Positions 24,472-31,892 of a stretch of 64,000 nt of DNA are shown piece by piece. A program made the translations under genes and the position numbers. The DNA comes from Stappia indica (GTDB taxonomy: Bacteria > Pseudomonadota > Alphaproteobacteria > Rhizobiales > Stappiaceae). The notes under the pieces were generated by a model. The model ran no database searches. It worked only from the letters and a program-made list of their open reading frames with translations, and was not told the DNA's origin. Within the stretch, counting starts at the first letter, position 1. Each line of letters begins with the position of its first letter. The stretch spans positions 1,426,001 through 1,490,000 of the forward strand of contig NZ_MBQE01000001.1 in NCBI RefSeq assembly GCF_001696535.1, read 5' to 3'.

Positions 24472-25428
24472 TCAGGGCGCGTCCGACGTATCGCGCCGGC
24501 GGATGCGGATTTCGATCCGCCGCCGCTCGCGCATGTCGCCGGCTTCCCCGCTGGTCAGCCGGTCGCCGGGCATGATCAACTGGCCGGCCGACAGCGGCAG
24601 CACCGTCATGCCCGACAGCGCCGGCTCCGAGCGCAGCACATTGGCAACGGCGATGGCCCTAGCGAGCCCCAGCCCGGCATTGTCGCCGGGCACGATGGTG
24701 TCGACCGCCTTCCGCCGCGCCAGCACATCCAGCACCGTCTGGTCGAAATTGCTTTCCTTGCGCGCGATCCGCTGCTCGTCGGTATGGCCGATCACCTCGA
24801 CGATATCGACGTTGTATTCATCGAGGCTTTCCGCGATGGTCCGGGTGATGTCGCCCCTCAGCGACTGCTCGAAGGACGGCGTCAGCTCGGCGCTGCCGAT
24901 CTCGAAACTGTAGTCGTCGGCATCGCTCAGGCTGATGATCGGCGGCCATTGATGCGGCTGCTCGCCGCTCTCGGCTCTCTCCTGCAATTTCTGTTGCAGC
25001 TCGGCGAGGCGCTCCATCAGCTTGTCGACGGATTGCAGGTCGTAGCCGCCGGCGCGCAGCAGTTCGCGCGCCGTCGCCAGATCGGCAAGCTCCTCCACCG
25101 CGATGCCCTGTTTGTCCATCTGCAGCCGGGCTTCGCGCGCGCTGACCAGCTCGCGCCACTCCTCCTCGACGGCCGCCCGGTCCGACGGATTGGCGACCAG
25201 CGCCAGCCGGCGCCCCAGGTCGTCCCTGTCGCGGCGGACATCGGCCAGCTGCTCGCGCAGTTCCGCCACCTGCACTTCCGCCGCCTGCCGTTTCTCCCGC
25301 TCGGCAAGGATGATCGCAGCGGCGACGAGCAGCAGGCAGAACACCAGCAGGATCATCGATTCGGCCATCGTCAGGCCGAGGATCAGACCCCGGTTGTAGC
25401 CCTTGTGCTCGAGCTTGGCGCTGCTCAT
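24472..25428 (-). CDS. MotB/ZorB-like protein with OmpA peptidoglycan-binding domain
   Basis: 318 aa. A single N-terminal transmembrane helix (~14-41) reads LTMAESMILLVFCLLLV. Glu23 occupies the place where MotB and ZorB carry the ion-binding Asp. A coiled coil follows (~42-160), then an OmpA/MotB domain (~165-318) with HTDEQ, a LGLARAIAVANVL helix and the terminal RRRIEIRI. It would sit in the inner membrane and grip peptidoglycan. It is the last gene of a four-gene operon and follows the MotA/ZorA-like gene by 7 nt. Family fold is clear; function of this operon is unknown. Confidence 0.85.
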   Translation of the reverse strand: MSSAKLEHKGYNRGLILGLTMAESMILLVFCLLLVAAAIILAEREKRQAAEVQVAELREQLADVRRDRDDLGRRLALVANPSDRAAVEEEWRELVSAREARLQMDKQGIAVEELADLATARELLRAGGYDLQSVDKLMERLAELQQKLQERAESGEQPHQWPPIISLSDADDYSFEIGSAELTPSFEQSLRGDITRTIAESLDEYNVDIVEVIGHTDEQRIARKESNFDQTVLDVLARRKAVDTIVPGDNAGLGLARAIAVANVLRSEPALSGMTVLPLSAGQLIMPGDRLTSGEAGDMRERRRIEIRIRRRDTSDAP

Positions 25429-25435
25429 CGGCGAC

Positions 25436-26749
25436 CTACCTGCCCGTCAGACGGAGAAACCAGCTCCCGCCCGGCGCCTCTGCGGACGGCCCATCCCTCG
25501 GCGCGCCCGGCGCGGCATCCGCTGCGGCATCCGGCGCCTGCGGGCCGTGCGGCTCGTCCGCCTGCGGCGCGGCGGGCGCCTCCACGACCTCCTCCCATCC
25601 GCGGCCAATCGGCTGGACCGCGGCGATCTCGGCCCGCACCTGCGGCGTTGTCTCTGCCGTTTCCGGCTGCTTCTCTTCCTGCCTGTCCAGACGCTCGACC
25701 AGCCGATCGACCGCCGCCTTGCTCTCAAGGCTCGCAGCGGAGGCCTTCTCCATCAACTCGGCGGAGGCCTTCAGCGCAGCTGCCGCCTCGGCGATGGGCG
25801 TCAGCGCGCTCTCCATCTTCTCCGCCTGCGCGGTGCTCAGCTTCAGCTGCGCGTTCATCGTCTCCACCTGGGCATCGACCGACTTCTGCACCGTCTTCAG
25901 CATCGGCTGCAGCTTCATCTCGATGACCTGGTCGGGCGAGCGCAGCCCGTCGAGGCGCTGCCTCAGATTGTCGACGGTGCGTCCGAGCCCCTCGACCACG
26001 CCGTTGACCTTGCCGGCGGTCTCCTCAAGCCGCCGCGTCGCCGTGTCGACCGCCTCGTTCGACGCGGCCGCCTGCCGGGCCACCTGCTCATGATGGGCCT
26101 GCAGCACATTCGCCATTTTCTCCGCCGCCTGCTGGATCGGCTTGATCGCATCCTTCGACAGCGCGTCGATGGCCTGGCGGATCATCTCGCCGTTCGTCTC
26201 GGCCTGCCGGGCGATCTCCTCGAAACCCTCCGACAGCATCTGGTTGCTGACCCGGCGATGGTTGGCGAATTCGCGCGCCGACGTATCCAGCTCGGTGCGC
26301 ACGCGCCGCGTCATTTCCGCCAGCTCGTGGCGCACGCTGCGCTCGATGTCGATCGGATCGCGCCGCATCTGGTTGAAGAAGATCCGCAGCGCGATGCCGG
26401 CGATGGTCGAGGAAATGGCGACGCCGAAATTGCGCACGATGTCGTCGATGCTCGCCTCCGCACCGAAGCGGTAGAGCGAAACGCCGAGGCTGCACAGCGT
26501 GAACAGGAAGCCCATGTAATAGAGGTTGTCGCCGGCCTGCTCGTTGTGCAGCCGCAGGCCGCTGGCGATGAGCGAGACGAGGAAATAGGTGCCCATCAGC
26601 AGGATCGGCACGCTCGTCACGAACCAGGTCTCCAGCTGCCACAGCTTGGCCGTCCAGATGAACGCCATGCCGCCCAGCGTCACCAGGACGAAGAGGAAGA
26701 CCGGTCCCTGGTCGCGGACGAACCGTCCGGCCCCGTTGCGGCGCGCCAT
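25436..26749 (-). CDS. MotA/ExbB/ZorA-like membrane protein with long coiled-coil tail
   Basis: 437 aa. Four transmembrane helices at ~15-34, 43-65, 76-94 and 104-125. The last pair (MGFLFTLCSLGVSLYRFG...IVRNFGVAISSTIAGIALR) has the small-residue/Thr pattern of the proton-channel helices in MotA, TolQ, ExbB and ZorA. Residues ~130-350 are long amphipathic helix/coiled coil, as in ZorA tails, then a Pro/Ala-rich end. Predicted ion-channel half of a stator with the OmpA protein encoded next. One nt separates it from the vWA-like gene upstream. Zorya effector genes (zorC/D/E) are absent nearby. Confidence 0.82.
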   Translation of the reverse strand: MARRNGAGRFVRDQGPVFLFVLVTLGGMAFIWTAKLWQLETWFVTSVPILLMGTYFLVSLIASGLRLHNEQAGDNLYYMGFLFTLCSLGVSLYRFGAEASIDDIVRNFGVAISSTIAGIALRIFFNQMRRDPIDIERSVRHELAEMTRRVRTELDTSAREFANHRRVSNQMLSEGFEEIARQAETNGEMIRQAIDALSKDAIKPIQQAAEKMANVLQAHHEQVARQAAASNEAVDTATRRLEETAGKVNGVVEGLGRTVDNLRQRLDGLRSPDQVIEMKLQPMLKTVQKSVDAQVETMNAQLKLSTAQAEKMESALTPIAEAAAALKASAELMEKASAASLESKAAVDRLVERLDRQEEKQPETAETTPQVRAEIAAVQPIGRGWEEVVEAPAAPQADEPHGPQAPDAAADAAPGAPRDGPSAEAPGGSWFLRLTGR

Positions 26750-26750
26750 G

Positions 26751-27566
26751 TTACATGCCCTCCAGCCGCACGAAGCCTGCGAACGTGCCCCGGTTGGTTT
26801 CGATCCAGATCTTCCAGAACGAGGCGAGCTCGGTCATCGGGAACCGGCCGCCCTCCCTCTGGAACGCCAGGAACCGGACGTCGATGCCCTCCAGATTCGT
26901 GCGGAAGCGGTCGTGGGCACTGCTGCCCCGATAGGCGTCGTTGTCCAGCCCGTTGCGATAGACCGAGAAGGCGTCGGTATGCTCCAGCATGTCGGACGCG
27001 ACGATCAGGCGTTTCGGCATGCGCTCGTCGAGACGGGCGAAGACGGTCAGCTTGATGGCCTGGATCGCCGCCATGATGGGCGAGCGCTCCGCCCCGCTCG
27101 CGGTTCCCAGCGTGCTGCCGATCTGGTCCAGCGGCTTCTGGAAGCCCTCTTCCCAGCGCTTCTGGACCATTCGCGGATTGCTGGTCCACTCGTCGACGCT
27201 GTCGCCCGCCCCCGGGTTGCAGCCCGAGAAGGTGCGCGTCAACTCGCCTTCCCGCTCCGTCAGCAGATAGACCTCCATCAACCCGCCGGCGGGGATTCCC
27301 TCGACCAGCTTCTGGAACTCGTTGCGCAGGTCGATGGCCGTCGTCGTCGAGATCGGGTCGGTGGTATCGAGCAGCACCGCCGTTGCGCTGGTCGGCCCGG
27401 TCACCGGACATAGCGTCTGTTCGTCCAGCACCGGCCGCTCGGCCTCGCGCAGATAGAGATAGCCCATCCCGGCGACGATCCCCGCCGAGACCAGAAGCGC
27501 TGCAACGCCGCCGGCGACGAGCCCGAGCGAGCCTGCCGACGACTTACGACGTCTGCGTCGCGCCAT
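26751..27566 (-). CDS. Membrane-anchored vWA-like periplasmic protein
   Basis: 271 aa from ATG 27566 (longer frame possible). A very basic start (MARRRRRK), one transmembrane helix (~14-37), then an extracytoplasmic domain. The strand-loop AVLLDTTDPIST (~64-75) and a later PKRLIVASDMLEH (~195) resemble the two edge strands of von Willebrand A folds, but the MIDAS DxSxS is not canonical. Two Cys (residue 53 and in SGCNPG) may form a disulfide. Start overlaps the upstream gene by 23 nt, so all four membrane proteins are co-translated. I do not recognise the family. Confidence 0.7.
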   Translation of the reverse strand: MARRRRRKSSAGSLGLVAGGVAALLVSAGIVAGMGYLYLREAERPVLDEQTLCPVTGPTSATAVLLDTTDPISTTTAIDLRNEFQKLVEGIPAGGLMEVYLLTEREGELTRTFSGCNPGAGDSVDEWTSNPRMVQKRWEEGFQKPLDQIGSTLGTASGAERSPIMAAIQAIKLTVFARLDERMPKRLIVASDMLEHTDAFSVYRNGLDNDAYRGSSAHDRFRTNLEGIDVRFLAFQREGGRFPMTELASFWKIWIETNRGTFAGFVRLEGM

Positions 27567-28998
27567 TGCGGGCCTCCGGTGCGATGTCGTCCAGCTGGTG
27601 ATACTGCGCCATCGCCTCTTCGAAGGCCTGGCCGATATTGGCGATCTGGCCCGACAGCTCTTCCTGGGCCTGTTCGATCTTGCGGGACAGCCGCTCGGCG
27701 TGGCTCTCGTCCATCGACGGCGGAGAGACCGTTGCACGCTCCAGCACGAAACTCTCGGAGAAATGCGCCGGCTCCGGCGCCGTGCGGGTCTTCCGGTTGG
27801 CTTCGCGATAGACGGTCAGCAATTCGTTGGCGGTTCTCTCCAGATGGTTCTGATGTTCCTGGAAGAGCTTCCCGAGGCGCGCCCTGTGCTCGATGATCGC
27901 GGCCGCCTCGCGCCGTCGCTGGCTGAGGTCGCGGATGATGTCCTGGACCTTGGCGTTGTGCTCCTCGCGCACGTCGCGGAGCAGCTCCACCCGCTCCTCC
28001 ACTTCGCCGGCATAGTCGTCGCGCGCTGCGTTCAGCCGCTTCTGCACGCTGGCGAAGCCCACATACGGGTCCGTCCAGAACAGCCCGTCGAGGAAGGCGA
28101 TGATGGAGAACAGCAGGCCGACGCCGAACAGCGTCCAGGAGTTGAGCTGCGTCAGCACGAAGGGATCGCTCGCCAGCCGCGTCACCACTTCGCGGCCGGC
28201 TTCCGCCAGGCCACTGCCTTCCGCCAGCTCGCGGTAATGCGCGAGCGCAAGGTTGATGATCACCGCGAAGGCGAAATACGCCCCGATGCCGATCAGGCCG
28301 AACAGTTTCAGCAGGATGTTCCGATGGGTGATGAACCGCACCCACAACAGGCCGAACAGCAGCGCGAAGGTGATGTTCAGGAAGGCGAAGGTGAAGGCTT
28401 CCAGCACGCCGCCGAGCAGGCCCCGCTGGCTGCCGACCGCGAGGAAATTGCCGTTGAAGATCGTCTCGATCAGCAGCAGCAGGACGACGAGAGCGATTTT
28501 CAGGAAGTACCACGCACCGCTCGACAGGCGCGCCGCCCGCCGCAGCTTGTGCTGCTCCTTGAAATGCGCCAGCTCGTCCTCGGCGATCTTCAGCCCCTTG
28601 CGCAGGCCGTGCAGCTCGTTGGCGCCGGTCTTCACCTCGGCCTTGAAGTCGGACAGGCTGGTCGTGTTCGCCTGCCGGATCAGGCTGAACTGGTCGTCGA
28701 AATCGAGATTGCGCAGGCGCTCGTCATAGGTCTGGAACTGGTCTTCCAGCACCTGGTAGGCGGTCAGCTTCTCTTCCTCGACGCGCGTGACGATCGACTG
28801 CTCCACCTCGTCGAGCGACTGCGACAGGGCCGGAGGCTCGTCCTGCCTGCCGCGCGCCGCGCCTTGCGTCCTCAACTCCAGATCGACGGCGATCTTTTCG
28901 CGGTCCAGCGGCGGAAACACATTGGTCGTGCTGCGAAAATCGTGGCTGGAGGCGCGCACGCCCTCCCACAGCCTGTTCAATGCATCAAACCGTGCCAC
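27544..28998 (-). CDS. Four-TM coiled-coil membrane protein of the MotAB-like operon
   Basis: 484 aa, GTG start at 28998 with GGGGA upstream. A soluble N-terminal part with coiled coil at ~65-150, four transmembrane helices at ~163-182, 197-220, 228-250 and 286-306, and a long C-terminal helical tail (~315-470) rich in Glu/Arg/Gln heptads. First gene of the operon. I recognise no family. The layout (cytoplasmic coiled coils on both sides of a 4-TM block) suggests a scaffold or sensor beside the channel pair encoded downstream. Confidence 0.72.
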   Translation of the reverse strand: MARFDALNRLWEGVRASSHDFRSTTNVFPPLDREKIAVDLELRTQGAARGRQDEPPALSQSLDEVEQSIVTRVEEEKLTAYQVLEDQFQTYDERLRNLDFDDQFSLIRQANTTSLSDFKAEVKTGANELHGLRKGLKIAEDELAHFKEQHKLRRAARLSSGAWYFLKIALVVLLLLIETIFNGNFLAVGSQRGLLGGVLEAFTFAFLNITFALLFGLLWVRFITHRNILLKLFGLIGIGAYFAFAVIINLALAHYRELAEGSGLAEAGREVVTRLASDPFVLTQLNSWTLFGVGLLFSIIAFLDGLFWTDPYVGFASVQKRLNAARDDYAGEVEERVELLRDVREEHNAKVQDIIRDLSQRRREAAAIIEHRARLGKLFQEHQNHLERTANELLTVYREANRKTRTAPEPAHFSESFVLERATVSPPSMDESHAERLSRKIEQAQEELSGQIANIGQAFEEAMAQYHQLDDIAPEARNGATQTS

Positions 28999-29348
28999 AA
29001 GCAGTCCCCAATCCGCCCCGACAGCATTCCCTATATGGTTGCATACCTGACAAAAATCCCGTCGCCAATGGCGCTGTTTGAGCTTTGTTGAAACAAGCCG
29101 GCCGGCGGAATGCGCGCCCGCGCAAACAACCGGTTCGGGAGGCGAACCGCCGCCAGCGGCAGGCCGCCGATCTCGTCCGCCGGCATCTTGAGGGTCATTT
29201 TGGGGGAATTATGGAGGGTCTCCCCGAGGGAGCGTCAAGCACTTGATTGCAAACCGCCGCCGCCCCCATTCAAGGGGACGGCGGCGCCTTGGTTTTCGTG
29301 AGGTCCGGGCCGGGGCGAATGTCCGGCCCGGCTAGTGTGGCTGGTTGA
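28999..29348. other. Promoter region of the four-gene membrane operon
   Basis: 350 bp without a gene. The end near 29000 should hold the operon promoter. Reading the minus strand there is an AT-richer stretch (TTTTTGTCAGG...CATATAGG, about 29017-29050) but spacing is not ideal for sigma70. The other end carries two GC-rich hairpins behind the autotransporter gene, one at about 29254-29288 (GCCGCCG/CGGCGGC arms) and one at 29309-29335. Confidence 0.5.
29309..29335 (-). terminator. Hairpin after the autotransporter gene
   Basis: Stem CCGGGCCGG / CCGGCCCGG with a 9-nt loop, 14 nt beyond the minus-strand autotransporter stop codon. Followed downstream by a second GC-rich stem. Likely transcription terminator of the autotransporter gene. 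Confidence 0.55.
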
Positions 29349-31757
29349 TCAGAACGTCACGCGCCAGTTGGCGGCGACCCACGCGCTCGCGGCCTCGCCC
29401 TTGGTGGTGGCGTTGCCCATCACCGACAGCGTCGAGCCCGAGACGTCGACCTCGAAGCCGGCGCCGGCCCGCAGCCAGTCCTGCTGGTACTTCGCCGCAC
29501 CCAGGTTGAACGCGCCGAGACCAACCACCTGGCCGGTGACGTTCGACCCGCTGCTCTCGAAGCGGTGAACGCCCTCCAGCGTGCCGATCAGCCGGAACTG
29601 CTCCATCAGCGGATAGCGGGCGTCGAAGCCGTAGCGGACTTCGGTGCTCGCATCGCACAGGCTGTTGAACGCCGCCGGGAAGGCACCGCCCGTCTCCGTG
29701 TAGGCACCGAGGCAGGTGCGGGCATAGGACAGCTCGCCATAGGGAGAAATATGCGGGATCAGATTCTCCCACTGCAGGCGGGCGCGGACGCCGTAACCTT
29801 CCACATCCGTCGAGCCGGTGGAGGTGTCGACCAGGCCGCCGGACAGGTAGTTGCGGGCGATGTCGGCATTGCCCCAAAGGCCGGTGCCGGTCATGACGCC
29901 CCACAGGCCGCTGTTCGCGTCGCCGGTGATCTGGCCGATCGCCTCCAGCTTGACGTAACCGGCCTGCACCTCGCTGGAGCCGCCCAGCACCGTCGTCTGC
30001 TCGGCGCCGGTATAGCCGGCCACACCGTTCAGCTGCACCGGACCGAAATTGTAGCCGACGCCGATCTCGCCGAGACCCAGGCTGCCGTCGCGGCTGCCAT
30101 GGTCGTCACGGCCCCAGTCGCCGCCCACCCACATGGTGAACTTGCCCTCCGGCGCGCGCCGGTCGAGCGGACGCGATCCCGCGCCGTTGACGATCACGCC
30201 CATGGACTTGACGGCCATGGTGTTGGTGGCGCCGGCCGAGCCCAGGCTGCTGCCCAGCGACTGCAGAGTGATGAGGCCCGTGCCGCCAGTCCCACCGGTT
30301 CCACCTGTGCCGCCAGTCCCACCGGTGCCGCCGGTTCCGCCCGTGCCGCCGGTTCCGCCCGTGCCTCCGGTACCACCCGTGCCACCCGTGCCACCGGTAC
30401 CACCCGTTCCGCCAGTGCCACCCGTGCCACCGGTTCCGCCAGTGCCTCCGGTCCCGCCGGTTCCACCCGTGCCACCGGTACCGCCGGTTCCACCCGTACC
30501 GCCGGTGCCCCCCGTGCCGCCGGTGCCGGTCGGACCCGTACCATTACCGCGCGCGATATAGACCTCGTCGTCCTGGGTCAGGCCGATGACGATCGAGCCG
30601 TCCTCGTTCGTCGCCGCCGCCGTCGCGGTGATGTTTGATCCGCCGGGATAATTCGACGCGATCGTCGCGCCGCTGGCCCGCAGCCAGTCCTCGACGGTCA
30701 GCATGCCGCCCTCTTCCGTCCAGCGGAACCCGTGGAACGTGCTGTCGCCCTGATACGCCTGACCGACGATCACCTCCCCGTTGCCGGAAATCCCGAGAGC
30801 CTGGGAGAGCTGGTTGGTCAGCGGCTGGCCGCTCGGGCTGGACAGATCGCCCAACTCGAAAATCTCGCCGCCCACCCAGCGCACGGCGCGGTTGGTGTAG
30901 TCGCTCACCGAATGGCCGACGATGACGCTGCCGTCCCAGGACACGCCGGTCGCCGCCGCCGTGTTGTTGCTGGCATTGCGCGCCGACAGCGTCGGCAGCG
31001 CCACCATGCCGGTGTCCTCGGCCCAGCGGAAGGCCTGGAACCTGTTGGTGCTCGACAGGGCCGCGCCGACGATCACCGAGCCGTCATAGGAGGCGGCCGT
31101 CGCCTGGTCGTTGCCATACGTGTCGCGGCCGTCGAGCCAGCCGAGGCTCTGCATGCCGCCGCTTTCGGTCCAGCGGAACGCCTCGCCGCCATTCGCGCCG
31201 ACATAGCCGACGATGACGCTTCCGTCGCCGGAAACCGCCGTCGCGTCGGAGAACGGATTGGTGTTGCCTTCGATCGTCCCGAGCGTTTCGAACCCGCCCG
31301 ACTGCGTCCAGCGATAGGCATGCAGTCCCATTTCGCTACCGACCACGCCGCGGCCCGCACGGCCGACGACGACGCCTCCATCTGCGGAAATGCCGTTGGC
31401 CGAGTAGGACTGGCTGCCTTCCAGCGGCCGGGCGACCGCTCCGCCCAGCGGCGTCACGCCCTCGTCTCCGGTCCACACGAAGCCGCTGGTGATGCTGCTT
31501 CCGTAGCTGCGATACACCGTGCCGACGAAGGTGCCGCCGTCTGCCGTCATTCCGCCGATGCGCGCGGGGTCGGTCAGGCCGGTGCTGAAGCCGGGCTCAT
31601 CCGGGTCGCCGTAGAACAACCGGATCACATGCGCAGGGCTCAACATGCTGATGTCGGCAACTTCCTGTGCGGCAATCGGACTGGCTGCCGCAAGTGACAG
31701 GGACGCCAGCGCAGTAGACTGAAAAAGTCCCTTGTATTTCCCAACCCTCATTGCCAA
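29349..31757 (-). CDS. HAF-repeat autotransporter with poly(Gly-Gly-Thr) linker
   Basis: 802 aa. Signal peptide to ~31 (ALASLSLAAASPIAA-Q). The passenger (~32-405) has about six alternating units of the type AFRWTESGGMQSLG plus SGDGSVIVGY, i.e. extracellular HAF repeats, probably a beta-propeller. A linker of about 27 Gly-Gly-Thr triplets (~410-492) leads to a C-terminal autotransporter beta-barrel (~530-802) ending in aromatic WRVTF, as expected for BAM recognition. It would be displayed on the cell surface. Expressed alone, divergent from a histidine kinase gene. Function of the passenger is unknown. Confidence 0.88.
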   Translation of the reverse strand: MAMRVGKYKGLFQSTALASLSLAAASPIAAQEVADISMLSPAHVIRLFYGDPDEPGFSTGLTDPARIGGMTADGGTFVGTVYRSYGSSITSGFVWTGDEGVTPLGGAVARPLEGSQSYSANGISADGGVVVGRAGRGVVGSEMGLHAYRWTQSGGFETLGTIEGNTNPFSDATAVSGDGSVIVGYVGANGGEAFRWTESGGMQSLGWLDGRDTYGNDQATAASYDGSVIVGAALSSTNRFQAFRWAEDTGMVALPTLSARNASNNTAAATGVSWDGSVIVGHSVSDYTNRAVRWVGGEIFELGDLSSPSGQPLTNQLSQALGISGNGEVIVGQAYQGDSTFHGFRWTEEGGMLTVEDWLRASGATIASNYPGGSNITATAAATNEDGSIVIGLTQDDEVYIARGNGTGPTGTGGTGGTGGTGGTGGTGGTGGTGGTGGTGGTGGTGGTGGTGGTGGTGGTGGTGGTGGTGGTGGTGGTGGTGGTGGTGGTGGTGLITLQSLGSSLGSAGATNTMAVKSMGVIVNGAGSRPLDRRAPEGKFTMWVGGDWGRDDHGSRDGSLGLGEIGVGYNFGPVQLNGVAGYTGAEQTTVLGGSSEVQAGYVKLEAIGQITGDANSGLWGVMTGTGLWGNADIARNYLSGGLVDTSTGSTDVEGYGVRARLQWENLIPHISPYGELSYARTCLGAYTETGGAFPAAFNSLCDASTEVRYGFDARYPLMEQFRLIGTLEGVHRFESSGSNVTGQVVGLGAFNLGAAKYQQDWLRAGAGFEVDVSGSTLSVMGNATTKGEAASAWVAANWRVTF
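30282..30530. repeat. 9-bp minisatellite (about 27 copies) encoding Gly-Gly-Thr
   Basis: Tandem 9-bp units, roughly (CCACCGGTN) read on the plus strand with third-base variation, inside the autotransporter gene. Unit length is a multiple of three, so copy-number change would alter linker length without frameshift. The opposite strand reads (Pro-Pro-Val)n and is not a gene. Confidence 0.9.
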
Positions 31758-31892
31758 CGTACCCTCTTACACGCATTCCATGGAAAAATTCCCAGACAAG
31801 CTAATGCAGTACGCGGCGGCGCGGCATCACCTGAACAGGTGAGCGACAGGCGGGGCCAGCGTGATAAACCTTTGCGCGGAGACGTAAATCAG

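Noticed and set aside
24470-24480. Possible terminator between the NIPSNAP operon region and the OmpA gene
   Set aside because: Only scattered GC-rich stems; none long enough to call.
24472-28998. Calling the membrane operon a Zorya defence system
   Set aside because: ZorA/ZorB-like parts exist, but no zorC, zorD, zorE or other nuclease/helicase gene is nearby, and two extra membrane proteins are present.
30282-30530. Regular repeats resembling a CRISPR or tandem repeat locus
   Set aside because: Unit is 9 bp with no spacers and lies inside an open frame encoding Gly-Gly-Thr, so it is a coding minisatellite.
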